From: Amoebophrya sp. A120
Taxonomy: Eukaryota > Sar > Dinophyceae > Syndiniales > Amoebophryaceae
DNA length: 64,000 nt
Reading direction: 5' to 3'
Assembly: GCA_905178155.1 (NCBI GenBank)
Contig: CAJINV010000005.1
Coordinates: 6,249,207 to 6,313,206, forward strand
The notes under the pieces are model-generated. The model was not told where the DNA came from. It worked only from the letters and a program-made list of their open reading frames with translations, and searched no databases. The translations under genes were made by a program, and so were the position numbers. Positions 43,460-53,471 of the stretch are shown here, one piece after another (the first letter of the stretch is position 1; each line of letters begins with the position of its first letter).

Positions 43460-46400
43460 TCACTTCAAACCACAGTACAGCATGGTGACGAGAACACTTG
43501 TGTCGTCTCCTCCGTCGGAGAGTTGGTAGGCAATATCGGCTATGGATTGCAAAAATGTCTGGGTCTGGAAGAATGCAGGAGTTTGTGATGCAGATTTTGC
43601 ATGACCCATGAGGTCTGTGATGCATGCCCTAGCATCAGAGATTTTGCGAGGGCTTTCTGATGCTCACACCGCATCAGAAATGCCCTCTCCGCGTAGCACA
43701 AATTACACCTCTTTTGCTGTTCATGCAATACAGATTCTATGTAGAGTCCAAATGTAGCATCACAAGTTGCATCCTTCCAGACCCAGACATCTTTGCATTT
43801 GATATCGGCCAGATCCTTCGCTATGTCGGACAGGACGGTGGATTGCTTCATAAACAGTGCCTATCGCAAGAAAAAGCTGTTTCACTGTCGTGAACTTGTG
43901 ATGCATAGAGTGGAGCACAGAACTATTTGTCTTGCTACACCTGCACGACCTTGACTCTTTAGGGGTGTTTTCCCTTTGAAAGCGTGCATGGCAAATTTTC
44001 TGTCACATGTGTAACAAGCTTGTGATGCAGATCTTGCAAAACCATCACAGTGAAGCAGTTTTTTCGTGGGATAGTGCCTCCTCTTCCGCCGGGCTCAGAC
44101 GATTGCGCTCCCGAGGGGAAAGCCTGGCGTGGTCGTAAAGAAACTGCTGACAGGCCGCAAGTTGGGACTGGTACTTCAGCGCAATGCGCGGAATGTCCGC
44201 ATTCTTGAGAAAATCGAAGGCGCCGTCCGTCCCCTGCATTATCAAGTGCAAACATGTCTGGGTCTGGAAAGTTGCAGGATTTGTCATGCACATTTTACAT
44301 GACCCATGATGCCTGTGATCATGTGTGCCCTTGCATGACAGATTTTCTGAGGTCCTCTTGATGCCTGTCCCGCATGAGATGAAATGACCTCTCCACGTAG
44401 CAAAAACCGGGCCGCTCCTCGTGCTGCTCAAGCAATACAGATTCTTTCAGCATCCAACAGCAGCATGACAAGTTGCATCCTTCCAGACGCAGACATATTT
44501 CCAATGCATATGCACCAGGAGTCCGCAACACTGCTCCACCTTTTCCAAGTCACACTTCTCGAGCACCGACGCCTCGTGGAACAGGTCGATGCACCGAGTT
44601 TCCGGCTCGTAAATGAGCGCGCCGTTGACGCGCGGCATACATTTCGCGTCGTAGTCGCCAATCGACCGGGTGGGCTGCAGTCCGCCCAGCCGCCCGTTGT
44701 GTGGCGGCGCCGTGATGTCCGTGATCCCAGCCCGCGCCAGCCGCGCGCGCTCGGCCTCGCACCGGCAGGACTGCTCCACGGACAAGTGATTCAGGCGCCC
44801 GAACTGGAGGTGCTTCTTCCGGTCCCCGTCCCCCCGCGCTCGCTTGGACGAGGTGCAGTCACTCAGGGGCACGTACTTGGCGTCGCAGTCCCCGACCTGG
44901 GCGCAATACAGGTAGCGGCCCCAGCATAGCACCGCGTTCATGCAGGTGCCGGACGAGATTTTTTGTCCCCACAGCGCGAATTCGCAGTGCTCGGCCGCTT
45001 TCTTCATGGCCGCGGCCGGCGAAGTGCCCCGTTGTCGAAAGTCGTTCAAGACCAGGTCCGGGAATATCAACTGCAAAAATGTCTGGGTCTGGAAGATCGC
45101 CAGGTTTGTCATGCGTATTTTGAATGACCCATGATGTCTGTGATGCATGCTCTAGCATCACAGATTTTTCGAGGGTTTTGTGATGCCTCTACCGCATGAG
45201 AAATGTCCTCTCCACGTAGCACAAACCGGAGTGCTCTTGCTGGTCATGCAATACAAAATTTTTTAGAATCCAGACACAGCATCACAAGTTCTGAATCTTC
45301 CAGACCCAGACATATTTGCAATTCACAGGGAAAAATTCCGCCACCGTGGTCGCGGCCTGCGCGCCGTCGTGGCCGTCACAGACGTATGCATTGCAAAAGC
45401 ATCGTACTAGTATAAACCGCAATACAATAAATTTCCTTAGCATTAGAAATGGAATTTGTAATGCGGATTTGCCTCAAGAAAAAGATTTGTAATGCATGAC
45501 TGCGATAATTACTACGAGTACGATACTTTTGCACAGGATAAGACACCCGAGATGAACCAATCGACCTTTTTTTCCTCTCCTACCGTGCCGACAAATGAGA
45601 AAATACGGTCTTCGTTTCCCCGGTGCGCCGGCCACACCACGTTGATCTTGCCCTCTTCTTTCTCCCCGGCCGCGGCTTCGTCGTCCTCGTTGGCACCGCT
45701 GCTTGACTTTTTCTTCTTTCCTTCGTCATCAGATTTTTCGCCATCGTCGCTGTGCTTATCCTCGTTCTCTGCAACCTCGTAATATGCATTGCAAAATGAA
45801 GTATCGTAGTACTCGTATAGATGCATTACCTCAGCATGAGAGTTGAAATTTGTAATGCGGATTTACCTTACGAAAAAGACTTGTAATGCATGACCGCAAT
45901 ACGAGTACGATACTTTTGCACAGGATACCTCCTCGTCCCGCTCAGGCGACAGATCGCGCCGCTTCTGGGTGTGTCAACTGTAAAAATGTCTGGGTCTGGA
46001 AGAATTCATGTTTGTCATGCTTGTCTGGCATGACTCCTAAATCTGTCACGCACGTTACCCAAGAGCTCCGCTTTTCTGTGATGCAGAAGCGCAGTTTGTC
46101 ATGCGGAATAGGCAACACCTAGGAGCTCAGAAACTTGTCATGCTGAGCCAGCATTTGTAGCCTCATCGTGAGACGCCGCCCAGCATCACAAGTTTCCAGA
46201 CCCAGACATTTTTACATTTGATAGGGTGAACTTGCGGCTCAAGTACATAAAATTCATATTCTCGCTCTCGCGCGCCAGGTTTCTTGCGCGCAGTCCCGCG
46301 AACTTCTTTTCCCGCGCCGTCTTCTACGAACTGCAAATATGTCTGGGTCTGGAAACTTGTGATGCAAGAAAGGGAAGAGTGAACATTCTGTAATGCGCTG

Positions 46401-47885
46401 CCCAGCATGACAAGGTTTTCCGTGGTTCTGAGTTGCGTACTCCGCATGAGAAACTGCATTCTTGCATGACAGGCAAGACGAGGAGCTCTTTGCGGTGACG
46501 CAACACACACTTCAGAGTCATGCCAGACTAGCATGACAAATCTCGCAACGTCCCAGACCCAGACATATTTGCAATTCATATCTTCGGCAGTGTCACGTTC
46601 CCGGCTAGATTCTATGGATTGCAAATATGTCTGGGTCTGAAAGAGTCGGGGTTTGTCATGCACATTTTGCATGACCCATGAGGTCAGTGATGCAGGTCCT
46701 AGCATCACAGATTTTTTGAGAGCTTCTTGATGCTTATCACGCATGAGAAATGCCCTCTCCGCATGCCAAGAACTGGACTCCTCTTGCTGCTCATGCAACA
46801 CAGATATTTTTAGAATCCGCAGACAGCATTACAAGTTCTACTCTTCCAGACCCAGACATTTTTGCATTTGATAGATTCTCAGTCTCGTCCACTTCGATGC
46901 TCCGAAACTGTTTGATATCTACCCGGCGCTCCCGCTTTTTGTTTTTCAACACGACCGGCTCCCTATTTTTTTCGACCCCCGGCGGTTTGTCCGCGTTGGC
47001 CAGGTCCAGTGCCTTAATATTTAGTTGTACCCCCGGCGGTTTTATCCTGTGCAAAAGTATCGTACAAATGCAATTCTTGCATTACAAATGTTTTTCTTAA
47101 TGTAAATCAGCATGACAAATTTTATTTCTCATGCTGAGGGAATTTGTCATGCATTTATACGAGTACGATACTTTTGCAGTTCATAGGTTTGTCCGCGTTG
47201 GCCAGGTCCAGTGCCTTCAGTATGGATGTGTCAGGATCGAAATCGACAAAATCGAAAAATTTGTAATGCATATAAATGTAGGGTAAGTAAGGCCTGTGTT
47301 GGGGAGCAGGCAAATGCGACCGACTGCAAGCCTGTTTAGGGGAAGGAGATGCGCTGCCAAAGTGGCACGACAGGAGCAGTCTTCTTTACGTACCCAAACA
47401 GCATGACAGACTGGATTTATTTGGTGCAGCTCCCGAAATTTGTCATGCGCCACTTGGAAACTGAGGCTTAAAGTGGCATCGACTTTATGCATCGCAAATT
47501 GCTTCGATTTTGTTGATTTCGATCCTGACACTCCCATATTCAGCGCTTCGGCCGTCAACGGGAGCTGCTGCCCGGGGGAGGTAACGGGCTTGGGTTCGTC
47601 TTCGTCTTGGTCTTGGTCTGCCCGCTCTGGCTCCTTGGGCTTGATCTCGTTCGCCGCGTCGCTCTTGTGTGCCTCGCTCAAACGCTTGTTTGCAGCTGCA
47701 AACGCGTCCCGGTCGAAGGGGGCGATCGGCGGCTTAGCGAGGACCACCGGTGGTTTAGCGACCGTCTTCGCGCTCGGCTTAGTAATCGTCAGGCCGAACG
47801 GGTTACTGCTCATGTTCTGACTTGCGGGACCTTGCGGCAGAGGCCGCAGCCGCTTGGCAGCGGGGGTGGGAGTGTCTTCGGGCAT
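43460..47885 (-). CDS. PP2C/PPM-family Ser/Thr protein phosphatase
   Basis: Metal-dependent phosphatase, 608 residues. ATG at 47885, stop TGA at 43462-43460. The N-terminal 310 residues are Pro/Ala/Lys-rich and acidic, with the duplicated segment KALDLANADKPPGV. Catalytic motifs in order: VVWPAHRGNEDRIFSF, VCDGHDG (about residue 312, the DGHxG metal-binding motif with D in place of the last G), SSGTCMNAVL, VGDCDA (about 385), LNHLSVEQSC with ERARLARAG, GGLQPTRSIGDYDAK, LLVQGTDGAFDFL (about 511, the SDGxWD motif with Thr-Asp), and GGDDTSVLVTML near the C-terminus. Eleven introners from families A, B, C2 and G fill 59% of the locus; exons of 27 and 30 nt occur. Coding sum is exactly 1827 nt. 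Whether the substitutions lower activity is unknown. Confidence 0.93.
43541..43804. mobile_element. Introner, family B
   Basis: TSD TCGGC, exact. Removal joins KDLAD/IAYQL. No register within the TSD can give a GT-AG intron. Confidence 0.93.
43862..44073. mobile_element. Introner, family C2
   Basis: Left TATCGCAAGAAAAAGCTGTT, right GCAGTTTTTTCGTGGGATA. TSD GTGCC, exact. Removal joins EEEAL/FMKQS. Confidence 0.9.
44240..44510. mobile_element. Introner, family B
   Basis: TSD TGCAT/TGCAC, one mismatch. It splits the phosphatase motif LLVQ/GTDGAFDF. Confidence 0.92.
45065..45327. mobile_element. Introner, family B
   Basis: TSD GGGAA, exact. The right end is CACA in place of CATA. Removal joins AEFFP/DLVLN. 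Confidence 0.92.
45385..45540. mobile_element. Introner, family A
   Basis: TSD AGACG/AGACA, one mismatch. It lies one residue before the metal-binding motif (FISGV/CDGHDG). Confidence 0.92.
45780..45927. mobile_element. Introner, family A
   Basis: Left end TAATATGCATTGC has two extra bases. TSD CCTCG/CCTCC, one mismatch. Removal joins RDEE/VAENE. Confidence 0.88.
45972..46223. mobile_element. Introner, family B
   Basis: TSD GGGTG, exact. First bases TGT instead of TAT. Removal joins RKFT/QKRRD. Confidence 0.92.
46325..46580. mobile_element. Introner, family B
   Basis: TSD TCTTC, exact. Interior resembles 6210-6457. Removal joins TLPK/TAREK. Confidence 0.92.
46613..46873. mobile_element. 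Introner, family B
   Basis: TSD GATTC, exact. With 46325-46580 it brackets a 27-nt exon. Removal joins ETENL/AGNVT. Confidence 0.92.
47043..47185. mobile_element. Introner, family A
   Basis: TSD GGTTT, exact. It sits in the first copy of a duplicated coding segment; removal joins NADKP/PGVQL. Confidence 0.92.
47221..47538. mobile_element. Introner, family G
   Basis: Left TATGGATGTGTCAGGATCG, right CGATCCTGACACTCCCATA. TSD TTCAG, exact. With 47043-47185 it brackets a 30-nt exon. Removal joins TAEAL/KALDL. Confidence 0.92.
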
Positions 47886-49155
47886 TGTTCTACTTGCTCA
47901 CAACTCTTCTAGCCTTTTCTACTGTGATTTGATTTACCGAGACGGATGATATCTCAATTAGAAGTCTTTCAGAAATCTACTTGCTTTCTCCTACTTCTTA
48001 ATCTTTCAGATTCAGATTCAGATTTGTCGGCGCACGTGACGCAGTCACGTAAAAGAATGTTTCGCTTGGCTTGGCTGCGAGGTGGCGTTCCAGAACTTTA
48101 GGAGAAGCTATTCATTGGCTAAAACTTGACCACGCGTAGTTACACTGCGCATCCACCGTTTTTACAGTGCGCATCCATCGTTACAGCGCGCATCCACCGT
48201 TACAGTGCGCATCCACCGTCGAAACGGACACAAGTAGTGGAGTAGATCTTCGTACAAAACAAGTTCGCTGCCAGAAGTAGTGGAGATCTTCGTAGTTTTA
48301 TCACCAAAAGCTCCACCTGCCACGAGGACGAGGACCAGAGCTGCATCACAACAAAACAGAGCTTCGCGATGAATATGGTGACATTAACGCTAGTGTCCTC
48401 GAGCTTAGACTCACGGAGCTGGAGCAGGAGTTCGAACAAAACTGGCCATAGTGAGAATGAATATCGTCGTTGTTTTCTTCACGTGCGGTCCTTCACGTGC
48501 GTTGTTCCTTCGTTTTATATAATCCTTCGCGTTGGAGGTTTAGAGAATCTTGTCGCTAGAGTTTCATTTTGATTTTCCGGGAGGTGTCTGTTCTACCACT
48601 AGTGGAGCTTTTACTCCGTCGTTTGTTAGTACCACTCGTGGTGAGGTCATTTTCGGTGGACGTCGCTGATGGTTGAGATGGATCATCGCACTTGTTTTAG
48701 GTCTACTACTAATCGTAGCCTATCATCGTAGCTTGGATGTTACAGAACCAAATAGAAGTGTGGAAGGCTTATCGCGTTTCGCTTTTTCTTTTTCAAATTG
48801 GAAGGATGAATATAGTACTTTGCTCGACATCAAGAACAGAGATGAGTTTGAAGACATACCTCGTGACAGTTAGCTTTTCGCTTCACAATTTCGTGGTGCG
48901 CTTTCTGAGAATTTTAGCTCATCAACTACTCGTGGATAGGTAACCAACGTCAAGAAATCATTTAAGCGCGGCTGATATTTGTCTTTGATTACAACCAAAA
49001 GTAATGTTCAGATTTTTCATACTTACTGTAGAAAGGCTTGTTTTCCTTTTCCGGTTCTTCACAGCCGGAAAAAAGGCCCGATTCTATTACCACACCACTC
49101 ATAGCTGCGAATACAGTGCTCGCACCACTCTAGGTTGTACTTCTAACCACCACTC
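47886..49155. other. Intergenic region upstream of PP2C
   Basis: About 1.27 kb. It contains the short tandem repeat at 48142-48218. A 66-codon plus-strand frame at 48673-48873 has a hydrophobic start but begins without ATG and is not called. Confidence 0.5.
48142..48218. repeat. Short tandem repeat, four ~18-bp units
   Basis: Four imperfect copies of ACAGTGCGCATCCACCGTT in a row, about 260 bp upstream of the PP2C ATG. Variants include CATCCATCG and ACAGCGCGC. Confidence 0.8.
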
Positions 49156-51356
49156 TTACACCCCATACGTCGTGTCAATCTTCCGGATCCCGGCGACTGA
49201 GTCATCCCTTAACCCGTAAATCGTCTCAAACCGCTTTCTCTGCCTTTCCTCCTCCAATTTTTGCCTCTTTTCCAACATCTCATCCGTCACCGGCTCCTGC
49301 ATTTCCCCGCCGAGTAAACTGCCACTGCTGCTATTCCCCAACACCCCCTCATCGCTCGCCTCGATGGTTGACGGGGAAAAAACGTGCTCCAACTCGAGCA
49401 CGATCGCGTCCAACTGGTGCAAACTCGGCCCGGAAATTTTTTTCATCACCTCTTTGTACCGCCATCCTCCGTCCTTCTCATTCGCGTCGTAACAGGGATT
49501 GTGCTCGAGGTAGAGGCATTTCAGCTTCAAATTCCACAAGCCCGCTATTCTTTCATCATTTGCCGCAAGTTCGATTTGCTTCTGCTTGGTTGTTTGGTAG
49601 GGCGTTGTTATGGTTGGTGTTGCTATTGCTGGTTGTAGCTGTACTCCTCCGCTGTCGTCCGGTGATTTTCGCTTCTTCAACAATTCCCCGGACGGCGAAA
49701 CTACGGTCGCCGCGGTTAATGCCCTTGCATTTTCATCTCCTTCACTATCCTGCTTGTAACTATAGTGGTAATCGATGTCGATCCCGCACCCGCTCATCCA
49801 CAATTCCTCTAACTCTGACAACCGGAACTGCTTCGGTATTGAATTTATCCTTTTATTCTGGCTAATGTCCAGCGTTTTTAAGTTCGGCAAATAGTGGTCA
49901 GAGAACAAAAACGGACTTCCGCTTTCCGCTCCGTCTGGTGTGGAGATGGGGAAGGGTGGGAGGTTGTTTTCCGATAAATACAGCTGCTCCAATTTCGGCC
50001 CGCAGAGGTTCTCGAAGAACGACGCCTCCCAGTGTTCTAACCGGTTGCACTGGATCGAGCAGATTTCCAAATCGGGGAGAAAGTGCTCGTGTTCATCCTT
50101 CATATTATCATCAGTCATGCCGTTCACCTTCATGGTGGTGATTTTGTTTTTCCCCAACCACAGCTCCTTCAATTTCCGGTATCAAAAGAAAAAGTCCCCC
50201 CTTCCCATATCAAAACGGAACGCAGATTTGTTGTCACAAATCAGCTTTGTCATGCTACACGGGAAAAGATGCGGACTGTAGTGCTGGGTGGCGTGGGGAA
50301 GCCTTGCATCTTCCGCATGATAGGAGGCAGCTGAGAGTGGGAAACAGCATCACAAATTGCCTGCAAACGAGGCCACGACTGCGGCTCTTGGCCTTCTAGC
50401 ATGACAAGTCGATTTGTGACCTCAAATACAGCATCACAAATTTCGTTTTCGATATGGGGAGCGAGGATTTTTCCTCTCGATATCCGGAGGTGGATCACGT
50501 CCTGCGGGATTTCGCGTAGCCGGTTGGCGCCGAGCTCGAGGATTTCCAGATTCTTGAAACACGATAACGCGTTCTCCGGAACCTCTTCTAATTTGTTGGA
50601 CGGGAGGTACCTGATGGGTTGTAGCAAATGAGGGTATAGGATTTAGGAAACAGTTCTGATAGTAGTTTGTCATGCTCAGTAAAAATGCAATCCTGATTTG
50701 TCATGCGCACCACAGCACATCAGAAAGAAAACAAATCTTAATCTATACAGTTTCTTCAGCGTATCCGCAAACACCGGTTTTTTGTCAATCCGGTCCGGGT
50801 CCCCCGCGTCCAAATACCCCAGATATCGGATCCGGTTGAAGCTCAAGTCTAGATGCTCCAGTTTCGGACAAAACTCCAAATTCTCGATGCGTTTTATCGC
50901 GTTTTGATACAACTCCAAATGCCGTAAGTTGCACAAAGTCTCCAACCCCTCGATTTTCTCCACGTTGTTCGCGATGAGTTTCAAAACTTGCAGATTACTC
51001 CCGATGATGTCGAGATTGACCATCTGCTGGATCCTTGCTGTGGACAGAACCAGTTCCGGTTGGTTCGGATCTAAAGGGATGTCCTTCCCCAGAATCGTGA
51101 ACTTCGGCGCGGACTCGTCCTGACATTCCGTGTTCACACCAGCCGCCGGGTTGATCTTAATCGCGTTTTTGGATTCCGTTTTGAGGTTCACGGATTTGTT
51201 GTTGTTTTTCGGAGAGGGAGAATCGGGTATGATGTCTTCGCACGCGAAAAGATCATCGTCGTCGTCTTTGTTTGCGGCGAAAAGCCCGGACCGGTCGACT
51301 TTCACAGACCCAAAGGTCTGGATCATCGGGTTGGGCTTCGGCGGGTTGGCGGCCAT
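49156..51356 (-). CDS. SDS22-like leucine-rich-repeat protein (PP1 regulator type)
   Basis: 584 residues, ATG at 51356, stop at 49156. Exons are 51356-50749, 50610-50483 and 50174-49156. After an Asp/Lys/Asn-rich N-terminus (about 95 residues), leucine-rich repeats of the 22-residue SDS22 type follow. Examples are NLRHLELYQNAIKRIENL, KLEHLDLSFNRIRYL, KLYLPSNKLEEVPENALS, NLEILELGANRLREIP and LKELWLGKNKI, then KLEQLYLSENNLP and NLKTLDISQNKRINSIPK. A low-complexity insert separates them from a cap (LKCLYLEHNPCYD, then VMKKISGPSLHQLDA), the LRR-cap layout of SDS22/PPP1R7. The C-terminus is a charged helix. Intron 50611-50748 is GT-AG without TIR; the other is a family E introner. A PP1-binding role is inferred from family only. 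Confidence 0.85.
50180..50482. mobile_element. Introner, family E
   Basis: TSD TCCGG, exact. Ends AAAAGTCCCCCCTTCCCATA and complement. Removal joins VIHLR/KLKEL between two leucine-rich repeats. Confidence 0.92.
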
Positions 51357-51803
51357 TGCTATGCTTTCAAGTTTTGTGATACTAGAGATTCAAATTTATT
51401 TCGACGAAAAAGTGAAAGTCATGACGTCAGTCCTAGTTAAAAACCGTAGCCTGGAGTTGCTCCTAGTACAAGAGGTTGGAAGAGAAGGGCGCAATGAAGT
51501 GAATAAATCAAAATTATCGGGTCGTCGTCGCAACTGTGATAAAAAAAAGGGGTCCTCTTAATAGATGTAGATGTAGAAGTAGCACAAGTGCAATTTATGA
51601 CGGCGCACTATAGTTGCTAAAGCCGCTCGTCTGCAACAGAGGCAAAGCTACAAAAAAATCATCACTCAGGGGTACAACTCATCCTCTTAAAAGGTCGCTG
51701 CTAGGATTTTTGGTTGTTGGAAATTAATCAATTCCCGGCTGTTGTTGACACCTGTGCCTATCTCTGCAACGAACTTTCCAACTACCTTGTTGTCTTATCC
51801 AAC
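51357..51803. other. Intergenic, AT-rich
   Basis: About 450 bp upstream of the leucine-rich-repeat gene; nothing recognised. Confidence 0.5.
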
Positions 51804-53070
51804 TTAATTCTGATCTTTGATGCGATTCATACTATTTTGAGCTGATGCGCTTTCGTTCACGAAACACTTCGACCCATTTTTTTCCTTTACGGCAAGTGAT
51901 TTTAGACATTCCTGCCGTCGCATTTCTGGATCTTTTCCTCGATGTAATCCGCGTCGGTCAAAATTTTGTTCTATCGTGGAAAATTCTTCAGCATCCTGAT
52001 TGCAGTGCATTTCTTGAAATTTCATGTGCAATTAAACAGACATAGTGTACAAAAATTCTTCATGTTGCTCCTCTTGCGCAGATCTTACCTGTACCAAAGC
52101 CTGAAGAAGATAGAACATGTGTACGTATTTTTTCAAGCGTGTTCATCTATTTGGGCGACGCACGGCAGGTCGAGCATCTGAATGCAAGTTGAAGCTTCAT
52201 CATGGTTTATTTGAAAAAGCTGATGTTCTTTCTCACTCAATATTACTGCGCTGCGTGGTATTAAAACATGTTGCGAAGAAGTAGACCACTGTATGCTCAA
52301 AACATCAAGACGACAACCAAAACGAACGCCGTTTTTCTCTTCACGATCATAGCGATACTGTACTTTGGCAAACAGCAAACAAAAAGATAATATTCGTACT
52401 CCGTACGGGGTCGCGCGCGACTCAGCTTTGTGAGGTGGAAGCAACAGGTTTTTACGAAGGAAGCTGCAAGTTAGTAAACTGTAACTGGTGGTGGAAAAAA
52501 TTCATCCCCCTTCTCTGATACTTCTGGTCCAAAATACCGACACAATGATGTCAGCGGGTCGTTGTCAACAGTGTATCGTCTAGATTTACAACCCAATTCA
52601 GTCAACATTTTCAATATCGGCAAAAGAAATCTGCTTTGGCGTAGTTTTTGCAAGAGAGGCATCAAGAAGTGATGTTGTAGTTGTTGTGATATCATGTATC
52701 ATGACGTCGTGCTTGTTCGAACAAAATAGTAAAGTATTAGACAGCTGCTCCTTTCTTTCCCCATAAATTTTTGAAACCCAGCTGGTCAATCTTCCATACG
52801 GCTGGAAGCGCGGCGACTCCGTTGTATCACAAATGTGATCGTAGAGCGCTCCAGTCGATAGGTAAAAATTGACGCAAAACTAAGCTCTACCTCGTAACAA
52901 TTGCGTTTTTTTCAAAATATTCTCTAATAGTGCCTCAACTTCGATCGACGAAGGGATGCATAATTCTACAAGCGTATTGAACTTGAACAGGATACAAGCT
53001 TAGTGCTGTTATGCGCATCCATATCCTCAAAATCATAAGGAGTCCGCATGGACAAACTCATCCTACAACG
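51804..53070 (-). CDS. Probable low-GC gene of unknown function, boundaries uncertain
   Basis: Several minus-strand open segments read as protein in succession and are clearly AT-richer than neighbours. They are KFNTLVELCIPSSIEVEALL (near 52960), ALYDHICDTTESPRFQPYGR continuing to SWVSKIYGERKEQLSN (about 52850-52600), KVQYRYDREEKNGVRFGCRL (about 52380-52140) and a charged C-terminal segment ending AQNSMNRIKDQN at the stop at 51804. They are in different frames, so short introns must lie between; AG acceptors such as CTAACTTGCAG are visible, but the joins and the start are not resolved. No introner lies in it. I cannot name the family. Confidence 0.5.
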
Positions 53071-53471
53071 GTTCTGGTTAGTGTTCTTCCAATAGGATTG
53101 TAAAAGAAATCTTACAACCCCCGCACACTCATTTCCGGTCGTGGTCGTCCTCCGATTGATCTACTAGTAGAGAAAATCTATATCGCATGTAGTTATTCTT
53201 ATTTCTGACATGTTGTATTAAAGTCATCTTGTACAGCCTTACTTACTTGTGTAGCATGCAAGCACTTTGTTCTTGTTTTCAATTTCTTCGTCTTCTATAC
53301 TGTGGCTTTCAATTTTTCAAAAATGCATAGTAAAGCAAAGGCATGTACTAGTGGCGCAGCACTATCAATCCTGCACCTGCTTCCCCGTTTCTACAATTCT
53401 TTTGATGTTTTTTACGGCCGTTGTGTCCGCCCCATTTTCGCGCCCCCGGCGACCATATCGATCACTCTCAA
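53071..53471. other. Intergenic, AT-rich
   Basis: About 400 bp between the low-GC gene and the stop at 53472; no feature seen. Confidence 0.45.

Noticed and set aside
48673-48873. Small plus-strand membrane peptide
   Set aside because: No ATG, hydrophobic only at the start, opposite to gene direction, no support.
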